Source: Natronobiforma cellulositropha
Lineage (GTDB): Archaea > Halobacteriota > Halobacteria > Halobacteriales > Natrialbaceae
Reading direction: 5' to 3'
Length of the DNA: 64,000 bases
NCBI RefSeq assembly: GCF_025629245.1
Contig: NZ_JANZXN010000006.1
Location: 62,001-126,000 of the forward strand
Made by a program: the position numbers and the translations under genes. Each line of letters opens with the position of its first letter. Within the stretch, counting starts at the first letter, position 1. The notes under the pieces are model-generated. The model had not been told where the DNA came from, ran no database searches, and saw only the letters and a list, made by a program, of their open reading frames with translations. This document shows positions 51,757 through 59,977 of this stretch, one piece after another.

Positions 51757-52042
51757 CGGCCGTCTCCGGGTGTGCGAGGTGGGAGGAGGGCGAGTCGCGG
51801 CGCTCGAGCGAGCAGTGAGAGACACACTCGAGTGACGGGGGTGGTGCTCCGAGTGAGGGTGTCGTAACTCGAGAAACCGGCGTTTCGCGGGCTGTACGGT
51901 GCGTTTGCGAGTGTTTTAAGTTCGCGTGGTTGGTAGGGAGTCATGGCTTCAGTACTCTCGCGAGTTGGAAGCCACGTCTCGGGTGGTGCAACACCCGGGA
52001 CATTTCCCATGTCCGCTCGTTCTGGATGACGCGGCTTCCGTG
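51757..52042 (-). ncRNA. Structured leader RNA upstream of zinc-ribbon gene, copy 2
   Basis: Expected start near 52042, from the minus-strand TATA box around 52064-52072. P1 is GGAAGCCGCG (52030-52039) with CGTGGCTTCC (51967-51976), 10 pairs with one G-U. Hairpin C is GGACAT/ATGTCC (51998-52003 and 52009-52014). In copy 1 the same stem is GGGCAC/GTGCCC, so two base pairs covary. Hairpin B stem (51980-51985, 51992-51997) and hairpin A stem (51944-51950, 51968-51974, inner ACTC/GAGT) are identical between copies while their loops differ. This supports a conserved RNA structure on the minus strand. Confidence 0.68.
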
Positions 52043-52136
52043 AGCGTGTTGTATACTGGTTGACTTATAGGTATTGGTTATTGTCTCGAGCGCTGGCCAC
52101 TCGAGCCGCCACCGGTGCTCGGTGTCCGAAAATGGC

Positions 52137-53951
52137 TCAGACCGGCGTTTCGACGCCGCTGATCTCGAAGCGTGCGCCGCCGGAGTCGCTCTCGGTCACC
52201 TCGATTTCCCAGCCGTGGGCGTCGACGATCTGTGAGACGATGGCGAGACCGAAGCCGGTGCCCTCGCTCGAGGTCGTGTAGCCCGACTCGAGGACGCGTT
52301 CGCGTTTGTCCTCGGGGATGCCGGGACCGTCGTCCTCGAGTGCGAAGCCGAAGCCGTTCTCGAGCGGTTCGACGGTGACGGTAACGGTCTCGCCGGCGTG
52401 TTCGACGGCGTTCTCGCGAGCGTGCGAGCGAGGGCTCGTGGAACCGTGTTCCACGGCGTTGCGAAGCAGGTTCTCGAGGAGCTGGCAGAGGCGTCCCTGG
52501 TCGGCGAGAAAGTGCGTGTCGTCGGCGATTTGGAGCGTCGCGTCGGCGGTCGAGACCTGTTCCCAGGCCGCCTCGACGGTGGCGCGCAGCGAGACGGGTT
52601 CGGGTTCGAGGACGGAGTTACCCTGGCGGGCGAGGGTGAGGACGTCCTCGATCAGGTGTTCCATCCGCTCGAGCGACTCCTCGACGTCGCCGAGTGCAGA
52701 GAGGTCGTCGGTCTCGGTGGCGAGCTGGACGTAGCCGCGGGCGACGTTCAGCGGGTTTCTGAGGTCGTGGGCGACGACGCTCGCGAACTCCTCGAGTCGC
52801 TGGCGCTGGCGTTCGATCTCCTGCTCGTGGCGTTTCTTCGCGGTGATGTCGGTGGTGGCACCGACGAGACCGCGGACCTCGCCGTCGGGACCGCGCCAGG
52901 GCACCTTCGAGGTGAGCGTCCAGCGGATCTCGTTGACCGGCGTCCGGTACTGCTCGACCTTCTCTAAGACCGGCGTCTCCGTCTCGATGACGCGGCGGTC
53001 GTCGGCGTAGGACTCCTCGGCGAGGTTCGGCAGGTAGATGTCGAAGTCGGTCAGGCCGACGAGGTCGTCCGGTTCCGAGAGGGTCGTCCCGTCCGGGGTC
53101 TCGAGCGGCGGCGTCACCTGTTCCCTGCTCGCGCGCAGGTGCCGGCCCTCGGTGTCTTTGGCGTACAGCGAGAGCGGCAGGCCCGCCAGCATCGAGTTCA
53201 GCATCGACGACTCGTCGCGGAGCGTCTCGAGTTCGGCCGGGCCGGGTGTCGGGTGGACGAAACAGGCGACCGTCCCGTCGTCGAGTTCGACGAACGTGTG
53301 TTCTCGCTCGAGGGCCGTCCCGTCGTTCGTCATCGTGAGCGGGCCGTGCCAGCGCTCGGCGTCGCCGGAGACGACGGCGAGCGGAGCGGACGGGAGTGGG
53401 CCGTAGACGGTCTCGAGTGACGTTCCACGGAGGGCCGTCGGGTCGCGGCCGACGAGCGCGGCGAACGCGGTGGAGACCTCGCGGAACACGCCGCTGTCGT
53501 CGACGGTCGCGGTGGCGTCGGTCGTCGTGTCGGCGAGCGCGCGCGTCGTCCGCTCGAACCGCTCGGCGCGAGCGGTCGCGAGCGTCGCCTCGAGTCGGGC
53601 GGTGAGGAGGGCGAGCGCGCTCTCGCTCGCGGCGTCGACGTGGGCGGTGATGGCGTCGTGATCGACGGGCTTCTCGGAGAAGTGGACGACCGGAAGCGAG
53701 GGGTGCTCGCGGGCGAGCGTCGAGAGCAGCGCGCGTTCGCCCGACGCGTCGACGAGGACGACACAGTCGGGCCGTGCGTCACTCAGTTCGGTTCGGGCCG
53801 CCGGAGCAGACACCGTGACGAGGTCGAACGGACTCGCACCGTCGCCCGCGTGCTCGAGGTGCGAAGCGAGCCGTGCTCTGCGCTCGCCGGAGGGACCGAC
53901 GAGCAGGACCCTGGATCGACCTCGCGCGCGACCGGGTGGGGGCGGCTGCAT
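52137..53951 (-). CDS. PAS sensor histidine kinase with degenerate receiver-like start
   Basis: This 604-residue kinase starts MQPPPPGRARGRSRVLLVGP. The first 120 residues look like a receiver fold (RPDCVVLVDASGERALL with an Asp, and LPVVHFSEKPVDHDAI), possibly a degenerate one. Two PAS domains follow (about 140-240 and 260-375; YLPNLAEESYADDRRVIETE and VPWRGPDGEVRGLVGATTDI), then HisKA (FASVVAHDLRNPLNVARGYV) and HATPase_c (LENLLRNAVEHG, LEDDGPGIPEDKRE, GTGFGLAIVSQIVDAHGW). It is soluble. The signal is unknown. Copy 2 of the leader element ends 61 bases from its stop codon. Confidence 0.9.
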   Translation of the reverse strand: MQPPPPGRARGRSRVLLVGPSGERRARLASHLEHAGDGASPFDLVTVSAPAARTELSDARPDCVVLVDASGERALLSTLAREHPSLPVVHFSEKPVDHDAITAHVDAASESALALLTARLEATLATARAERFERTTRALADTTTDATATVDDSGVFREVSTAFAALVGRDPTALRGTSLETVYGPLPSAPLAVVSGDAERWHGPLTMTNDGTALEREHTFVELDDGTVACFVHPTPGPAELETLRDESSMLNSMLAGLPLSLYAKDTEGRHLRASREQVTPPLETPDGTTLSEPDDLVGLTDFDIYLPNLAEESYADDRRVIETETPVLEKVEQYRTPVNEIRWTLTSKVPWRGPDGEVRGLVGATTDITAKKRHEQEIERQRQRLEEFASVVAHDLRNPLNVARGYVQLATETDDLSALGDVEESLERMEHLIEDVLTLARQGNSVLEPEPVSLRATVEAAWEQVSTADATLQIADDTHFLADQGRLCQLLENLLRNAVEHGSTSPRSHARENAVEHAGETVTVTVEPLENGFGFALEDDGPGIPEDKRERVLESGYTTSSEGTGFGLAIVSQIVDAHGWEIEVTESDSGGARFEISGVETPV

Positions 53952-54047
53952 AGTTGGCAGTACTCGACATGCATTCGAGAGGTGATCATATGAAAGGTGC
54001 GGCCCCGACATCGAACCGAGACTGGTGCCGGTGTGAGCGGACGTGTC

Positions 54048-54410
54048 TCAGGCGCGCTCGAGGAATGCCGCCCGTGCGGAGGTGTGGCCGCGGTTGAACG
54101 AGAGAATCTTGACGCGAACCGCGTCGGTGAGCGCGACGTCGTCGGGGACGTCCTCGACGAAGACGACGAAGCCCTCGACGCGGCCGACGGCGCGGCGCGC
54201 CCCCGAGTGGTGGTCGGTGAACTCCTCGATGCCGAAGGTGCAGACGTCGCCGACGTCGACCGGTGGCTCGCGCGCCTGCGCCTCGTGGTGGCGCTCGAGC
54301 GATTCGCGCGCCTGGGCGGAGCGCCCGCCGCTGCGGACCCGGCGGACGAGCCACGTAACCGCGATGACGATCAGAACGATTCCGAGAACGAGCGAGCCCG
54401 TCTGAAGCAT
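54048..54410 (-). CDS. Membrane-anchored TRAM-domain protein
   Basis: This 120-residue protein has one N-terminal transmembrane helix (SLVLGIVLIVIAVTWLV), a basic stretch (RRVRSGGRSAQARESLERHH) and a C-terminal TRAM domain (VDVGDVCTFGIEEFTDHHSG and ALTDAVRVKILSFNRGHTSA). TRAM domains bind RNA. Such anchored TRAM proteins occur in haloarchaea, but their targets are unknown. It is 77 bases downstream of the tgtA stop on the same strand. Confidence 0.86.
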   Translation of the reverse strand: MLQTGSLVLGIVLIVIAVTWLVRRVRSGGRSAQARESLERHHEAQAREPPVDVGDVCTFGIEEFTDHHSGARRAVGRVEGFVVFVEDVPDDVALTDAVRVKILSFNRGHTSARAAFLERA

Positions 54411-54487
54411 ACGAGAGCGAGGGCGGCAGGACCTCTTTGCAGTTCTGGTCGCCGGTCACTCGGTGGCCGGGCTGGAATCGGTGTCAG

Positions 54488-55963
54488 TCACTCGGCCGTC
54501 AGGTCGAGCAGTGAGACCGCGTCGGGGACCAGCTCGAGCGCCTCCCGATGCCAGCCGCGATGACCCAGCGTGACCGTCGCGTCGGGATTGGCTTCGACGA
54601 GGCGGGCGATACCGCGGGCGGCGGCCTCGAGTGCGGCGCGGTCGGGTTCGCCGGGCAGCTGGGCGGAGAGCGGGTAGGTCTTCGAGAGCGCGCGCGGGAA
54701 CGGTCCGAACGGCGGGAGGACCCGCCAGGAGGTGTCGTAGGCGTCGTCGCTCGAGGAGGCGCCCTCGGTGAGGAACACGGAGTCGGGGAGCGAGAGGCGT
54801 TCGAGGCGGCGGTGGTGGCGCAGCACTTCGGGGCGGGCGGCGCTCTCGTGGGAGGTGTAGAAGAACGCGCCCTTCGAGACGGGGTCGGCGCGCTCGAGCT
54901 GGGCGGCGTGAGAGAGCAGCGCGCGGTAGCCCTCGAGCATGGCGGGGTGTGAGCGCGCGCGCTGGTCGACGAGTTCGAGGAGGGTGCCGGTGCGGATTGC
55001 CTGTTTGATGCGGCGAATCTCGGCGAAGGAGACGTGGAGGTTGTGGGCGGCGAGGGTCGCCTCGCGGCGGTCGTCGGGGAGCGCGCGGAGGTCGTCCGGG
55101 GTGTGCTCGAGACAGACCGGACAGGAGCAAGGGAGGTACTCGAGGTCGGTGAGGTGGCGGGTGCCGCTGACGGTGAGGTAGCGGTCGTCGCGGGCGTAGA
55201 GGGCGTAGGCGGCCGAGTCGAACAGGTCACAGCCCATGGCGACGGCGAGGGCGAACATCATGGGGTGGCCAGCGCCGAAGAGGTGGACGGGTGCGTCTTC
55301 GGGGAGACCGCGTTTGGCGGCGGCGACGGCGTCGATGGTGTCGGCGTAGCGGTAGTCGTTGAGCAGCGGGACGACCGCGCCGACGGGGAAGACGTCGAGA
55401 CCGCTCGAGGCGGCGTGCCCACCGGCGCGCTCGCGGAGGTCGGGATAGGTCGATCCCTGGATGGGGGCGTTGACGAGCATCTCGCCGGTGTCGACGGTGG
55501 CGGCGAGTTCGAGGCGCTCCTGGGTGGTCTCGAGTTCGTCGGTGGCGCGTTCGCGGGAGACGTCGGGCGGGGTGGGGATGTCGACGGGGGTGCCGATGTC
55601 GGAGCCGATGTCGCGCTGGAAGGCGAGGATCTCTTCGGTGGTGACCGAAATTTCGCCGTAGGCGGCGAGCTGGAACGAGCCGGAGTCGGTGGCGATGACG
55701 CCGGGAAAGTCGAGCAGATCGTGGAGCCCCTCGGTGAGCGCGCGTTCGCGGAGGCCGTCGGTTTTCGAGATGATGTAGGAGTTGGTGATGAGGATCTCCG
55801 CACCGAACTCGTCGGCGAGGCGACGTGGGGAGATCGTCACCACGTTCGGGTTGATCACCGGCATGAGTGCAGGTGTCTCGACGGTGCGGTCGGCACTCGG
55901 GACGGACAGGTTCCCGATCCGACCACAGACATCGGTGTCGCGGAGTTCGAAGGTGGCGCCCAT
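54488..55963 (-). CDS. tgtA: Archaeosine tRNA-guanine transglycosylase
   Basis: The 491-residue enzyme exchanges guanine 15 for preQ0 in archaeal tRNA, the step before ArcS. It starts [20 protein letters not shown], the family N-terminus, which is why I chose ATG 55963 and not the upstream ATG at 56029. The nucleophilic aspartate is in [20 protein letters not shown]. The insert [20 protein letters not shown], the zinc site [20 protein letters not shown] and a C-terminal domain follow. arcS lies on the same strand about 7 kb to the left, separated by the island. Confidence 0.94.
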   Translation of the reverse strand: MGATFELRDTDVCGRIGNLSVPSADRTVETPALMPVINPNVVTISPRRLADEFGAEILITNSYIISKTDGLRERALTEGLHDLLDFPGVIATDSGSFQLAAYGEISVTTEEILAFQRDIGSDIGTPVDIPTPPDVSRERATDELETTQERLELAATVDTGEMLVNAPIQGSTYPDLRERAGGHAASSGLDVFPVGAVVPLLNDYRYADTIDAVAAAKRGLPEDAPVHLFGAGHPMMFALAVAMGCDLFDSAAYALYARDDRYLTVSGTRHLTDLEYLPCSCPVCLEHTPDDLRALPDDRREATLAAHNLHVSFAEIRRIKQAIRTGTLLELVDQRARSHPAMLEGYRALLSHAAQLERADPVSKGAFFYTSHESAARPEVLRHHRRLERLSLPDSVFLTEGASSSDDAYDTSWRVLPPFGPFPRALSKTYPLSAQLPGEPDRAALEAAARGIARLVEANPDATVTLGHRGWHREALELVPDAVSLLDLTAE

Positions 55964-56228
55964 TGGGAGGTCGTTCGCGAGCGCGCCGGTAAACGTTCCG
56001 TTCTCTTCGTCACGCGTCGATGGATTCATCAGTGGCGGCACGCGCAAGGGTGGAGAGGATACCTGTGCGTACACCCCCGGAAACCCCCAGTGGAGTGAAC
56101 GCTCTCCAGGGGAGAAATGTGAAAGACGGATTAGTGACCGTTGCGGGCGTTCTAACTGGGTTTTTCTTCGAGACAACGCTGTAACAGTCTCCTCGTTTTA
56201 GCCCCGATTTCGGTGTACTCCTGGACGC

Positions 56229-57575
56229 ATGGTTTCACGACCACACACAATCGGTGTCGTTGTAGTCGCCGTACTCGTTGCCCTCTCGGGGCCCGCGATG
56301 GCCGGGGCAGCGGCGACCGACGACGCCGGAGACATGAGCAGTGTAACGTTCGAGAACGTCCAGGTCGGCACACTCGACCTGGATACCGTCACCGTCGAGA
56401 ACGCCACGATCGAGGAACTCACGGTAGAGAACCTCGATATCGAGGACGAGGCTGAACTCGAAGAAGAACTCGACGCTGACGACGACGAGAACGAGACGGA
56501 CGACAACGGCGTCGATGACAACGACGAGAACGATGTCGGCGTCGACGATGACGACAACGGCGTCGACGACAACGACGAGAACGATGTCGACGAAGAGATG
56601 GACGAACTCACCATCTCCGACGTCCACCTCGAGTCGCTCGCACTCGAAGGCGTCTCCATAGACGACCTCGAATTCGACGAAGACGAGAACGACGTCGGCG
56701 TCGACGACGATGACGAAAATGACGTCGGTGTCGACGACGAGAACGACCACGACGACAACGACGAAAACGACGTCGATGAGAACGACCTCGACGACAACGA
56801 CGAGAACGACGTCGGCGTCGACGACGAGGACGAACACGACGACGCGGACGTGATCGACGAAGACGCAGACGAGATCACGATCGAGGACCTCACCATCGAG
56901 GAGATGAACGTCGAGCAGATGACCATCGAGGAGCTGAACGTCGAAGATGACGACGGCGTCCTCGAGGGCATCGGTGACTGGTTCGACGGTCTGTTCAACG
57001 GCGACGACGAGGCCGAGGACAACGAAACTGACGAGAACGGTGTCGACGACAACGACGAGAACGGTGTCGACGATAACGACGAGAACGACGTTGGCGTCGA
57101 TGACGACGAGAACGATGTCGACGAGGACGAGAACGACGAGCACGAAACGCAAGAGATCGACGAACTCACCATCGAGACGTTCGACATCGACGAGGTCACC
57201 GTCGAATCGATGACGGTCGAGTCACTCGAGGAAGACGACGAGAACGATGTCGCCGCTGACGACGAAGACGAGAACGACGTCGATGACAACGGTGTCGACG
57301 ACAACGACGAGAACGACGTCGGCGTCGACGACGAAGATGAGAACGACGAGAACGACGTCGGCGACGGCGAGACCATCGAGTACGTCTCCGCGAGCCAGAT
57401 GACGATCGAAGACGCGACCGTGGGGACGCTGACGATCGGTGACGCCGAGGAACTCGAGGAGGAACTCGACGAGGATGACGAGATGGACGACGACGAGATG
57501 GACGAAGACGAGATGGACGACGACGAGGAGAACGACACTGACGACGGACAGCCAGTGATCGGCCTGCTCGGCTGA
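56229..57575 (+). CDS. Secreted acidic repeat protein, unknown function
   Basis: This 448-residue protein has a Sec-type signal peptide (TIGVVVVAVLVALSGPAMAG). The mature protein alternates beta-strand-like motifs of the type TIEELTVENL, MTIEELNVEDD and LTIETFDIDEVTVESMTVES with Asp/Asn-rich linkers such as DDNDENDVGVDD. The linker unit recurs about ten times. The strand motifs have the periodic hydrophobic pattern of pentapeptide-like or right-handed beta-helix proteins. The C-terminus GLLG has no anchor. It could be a Ca2+-binding or surface protein. The start is ATG 56229; a TATA-like GTTTTAG lies about 35 bases upstream. Confidence 0.78.
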   Translation: MVSRPHTIGVVVVAVLVALSGPAMAGAAATDDAGDMSSVTFENVQVGTLDLDTVTVENATIEELTVENLDIEDEAELEEELDADDDENETDDNGVDDNDENDVGVDDDDNGVDDNDENDVDEEMDELTISDVHLESLALEGVSIDDLEFDEDENDVGVDDDDENDVGVDDENDHDDNDENDVDENDLDDNDENDVGVDDEDEHDDADVIDEDADEITIEDLTIEEMNVEQMTIEELNVEDDDGVLEGIGDWFDGLFNGDDEAEDNETDENGVDDNDENGVDDNDENDVGVDDDENDVDEDENDEHETQEIDELTIETFDIDEVTVESMTVESLEEDDENDVAADDEDENDVDDNGVDDNDENDVGVDDEDENDENDVGDGETIEYVSASQMTIEDATVGTLTIGDAEELEEELDEDDEMDDDEMDEDEMDDDEENDTDDGQPVIGLLG

Positions 57576-57649
57576 AGCGGTAACCGAAGTCGGAGCGACC
57601 GAACACGGCCCAGAACGTGATCTCTGGGCCGCCCCACTTCTTCCTGAAC

Positions 57650-58198
57650 TTACTCGCCGAAGAGCCGGTAGTACGAGACGCCGAGGACGGTTCGACCGTC
57701 ACGGATCTCGCCGGTCTCGAGTCGCTCGAGCAGCGCTTCGAGCGTCGTCGTCGTCACGGCGATGCTCTCGTTGTGATCGAGGTCGCGTTCGCCCGTGGGG
57801 CGACAGCCGTGTGCGACGAAGAAGTGCATCACGCTGTCGCTGACGCCGTTGGCGGGTTCGACGGTGGTGAGTGCCTCGAGCGTCTCGGCTTCGTAGCCGG
57901 TCTCCTCCTCGAGTTCGCGTCTCGCGGCGGTCTCGAGGTCGGCGTCGTCGGCTTCGGTGCTGCCGACGGGGAGACCGTAGCTGACGCGTCCGACTGCCTG
58001 TCGCCACTCCTCGATGCAGACGACCTCGTCGTCGGGGGTGAACGGCAAGATGGCGACGCTCTCGGGTTCCGAGAGGTAGTCGAAGTCGGTCTCCGATCCG
58101 TCGGGCAGGCGAACGGATTCGTTAACGATCTCGAAGCCCGGACACGTGTAGGCTACCCGGCGCTCGAGCGTCTCCCAGGAGAGGTGATCTGGCGGCAT
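57650..58198 (-). CDS. Nudix hydrolase, ADP-ribose pyrophosphatase type
   Basis: This 182-residue Nudix protein has the ADP-ribose-type layout: an N-terminal beta domain (RLPDGSETDFDYLSEPESVA), the catalytic segment GLPVGSTEADDADLETAARR then ELEEETGYEAETL, and LTTVEPANGVSDSVMHFFVA. The REL-EEE-TG part of the Nudix box is intact. The substrate may be ADP-ribose or another nucleotide sugar. The start MPPDHLSWETLERRVAYTCP was chosen; the frame runs further upstream without family features. It is divergent from the PadR gene. Confidence 0.87.
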   Translation of the reverse strand: MPPDHLSWETLERRVAYTCPGFEIVNESVRLPDGSETDFDYLSEPESVAILPFTPDDEVVCIEEWRQAVGRVSYGLPVGSTEADDADLETAARRELEEETGYEAETLEALTTVEPANGVSDSVMHFFVAHGCRPTGERDLDHNESIAVTTTTLEALLERLETGEIRDGRTVLGVSYYRLFGE

Positions 58199-58384
58199 AC
58201 CGGCCGCTACGGAGGTCTGGGTGAAAAACACCGCGTTCGGAACGCTGGACGGGCGAGGTGTGCGGGCGAGACCTGTCGCCGGCAGTTACCGTGTGCTACG
58301 ACCTACCTTCTCACAGCGGCCGTGACGTACCTGCTGAATAACAAAGCCACGAACGGGTGAAGGTCGAGACTCAGAGGGTGATCT

Positions 58385-58660
58385 ATGGACCAACTTACCG
58401 GATTCCAACGCGACCTCCTGTACGTCATCGCCGGAATGGACCGCCCATCCGGCCAGGAGATCCTCGACGACATCAACGCCTACATCGACCAGCCAGTGAC
58501 CCACGGTCGGCTGTATCCGAACCTCGACGCACTCGTCGAGAAGGAACTCGTCGAGAAAGGCCAGCTCGACCGCCGGACGAACTACTACGCGCTCACCCCG
58601 AAGGGACGGCGCGAACTCGAGAACCGCCAGCAGTGGGTGAATCGACACGTCAACGTCTGA
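58385..58660 (+). CDS. PadR-family transcription regulator
   Basis: This 91-residue winged-helix protein begins MDQLTGFQRDLLYVIAGMDR. The helix-turn-helix is in PSGQEILDDINAYIDQPVTH and GRLYPNLDALVEKELVEKG, with the wing RRTNYYALTPKGRRELENRQ. It lacks the C-terminal dimerisation extension of larger PadR proteins, which is usual for the haloarchaeal short form. Its regulon is unknown, and the two flanking genes are not obvious targets. Confidence 0.9.
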   Translation: MDQLTGFQRDLLYVIAGMDRPSGQEILDDINAYIDQPVTHGRLYPNLDALVEKELVEKGQLDRRTNYYALTPKGRRELENRQQWVNRHVNV

Positions 58661-58852
58661 GCGGGCGCCTAACGCCTCCGAGACGGCCGAGCAAACGCCG
58701 CGACCACACCGCCGACGGGCGCTCGAGTCGGCGTGACTGGGCGCTGTTCGCGACCTAGCCGCACTGCTCACGGACTGACTTTTCGAGGGTGATGGACCGA
58801 CTCGAGCGACGGCGCTCGGGTAGGTGACGGGTGGAAAACGAGCGCGAGAGCG

Positions 58853-59833
58853 TCAGCGCCGCGTGTACGAGGCGAGCGGGGTGGCCGGTGGCGAGGTGTC
58901 GGTCTCGTCGACGAACGGCAGTGCGTCGAGTGCGCCCGCGTCGGTGCTCTCGACGATCGCCTGGCCCCGATCACAGCCGTCTCGAGCGTGTTCGTACGCC
59001 TCCTCGAGTTCGGCCGCGTCGGCGAGCGGGCGCAGCGTGATCTCGGTTCCCGATGGAGCGAGACGCACGAGGAGGTACGCCTGTGGGTACGAACTGCTCG
59101 CGGGAGCGACGACCTGCCTGAGACCACCCGCTCGCCAGCAGGCGGGCCAGTGGACGTGTCCCGAGAGGACCAGCGAGACGCCACCTTCGCGCAGCACCTC
59201 GAGCACCGCCTCGGCGTTCTGGAGGCGGTAGTGCTCGCGGTAGCCGAAGGCGTCGGGAAACACCGAGGCGGGTGCGAGCGGGTGGTGGAAGACGACGACC
59301 GGCGTGGCCGCGTCGGCGAGCGTGTCCTCGAGCCAGGATAGCTGGTCGTCGGTGATGACGCCGCCGTGGCCCGCCGCGAGGATCGGGCTACTGGCGCTGT
59401 CGAGACCGATCAGGTCGACCTCGCCGGCGCTGACGCGGTAGGGAAGCCGACCGGGCGTGTAGCGAGCCTCGAAGCGCTCGAGCGCTGGCGTGTCGTGCTC
59501 GTCGAAGTGCTTCGGCACGTCGTGGTTGCCGGGGACGGCGACGAACGGAACCTCGGCGCGCTCGAGGAGTTCGTCGACGTGTGCGAACTCGTCGGGGTGG
59601 CCGTCTTTGGTGAGGTCGCCCGTGCAGACGACGGCGTCGACACCGAGTCCGGCCGCGTCGGTGAGGACACGCTGGAACCGGTCGGCCGTCCGGTGGTAGA
59701 CCTTCGTCGAACCGCGTGCGGTCGGGGAGACGTGCGGGTCTGCACAGACGGCCAGGAGCGTCTCCGACTCGGTCGTCGGAGCGGCGAATCGGGCGAGCGG
59801 GTGTGTCGGGTCGGAGGTCGTGGGCGGAGACAT
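58853..59833 (-). CDS. Calcineurin-like metallophosphoesterase
   Basis: This 326-residue protein has the full set of metallophosphoesterase motifs: LAVCADPHVS (D-x-H), VVCTGDLTKDG (GD), AVPGNHDVPKHF (GNHD), VVFHHPLAP (H) and LSGHVHWPA (GH-x-H). It binds two metal ions and hydrolyses phosphoesters, probably nucleotides. No signal peptide is evident, so it acts in the cytosol. AT-rich elements in the 144 bases upstream (TAATATATAG near 59880) probably contain its promoter. Confidence 0.9.
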   Translation of the reverse strand: MSPPTTSDPTHPLARFAAPTTESETLLAVCADPHVSPTARGSTKVYHRTADRFQRVLTDAAGLGVDAVVCTGDLTKDGHPDEFAHVDELLERAEVPFVAVPGNHDVPKHFDEHDTPALERFEARYTPGRLPYRVSAGEVDLIGLDSASSPILAAGHGGVITDDQLSWLEDTLADAATPVVVFHHPLAPASVFPDAFGYREHYRLQNAEAVLEVLREGGVSLVLSGHVHWPACWRAGGLRQVVAPASSSYPQAYLLVRLAPSGTEITLRPLADAAELEEAYEHARDGCDRGQAIVESTDAGALDALPFVDETDTSPPATPLASYTRR

Positions 59834-59977
59834 CGGTCTCACTCGCCCCTTCGGCGGCGAGAGCTATGAAGATAGTGCCATTAATATATAGAAGAGGAGG
59901 TTGCTATATATTGTCATCGGGAGGACTCGAGAGTCCGGCGACGTGGCACTGCGAAGAAAAAACCGCGGCGGTCTCGC

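Larger units (their letters stand above)
51563..52075. repeat. Direct repeat, copy 2: zinc-ribbon gene plus structured leader
   Basis: This is the second copy of the unit at 48443-49000, in the same orientation. Over the leader, the minus-strand TATA box (TATAAG, near 52067) is placed at the same distance from the hairpins. The distance from TATA box to the start of helix P1 is identical in both copies (about 33 bases). Confidence 0.88.
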
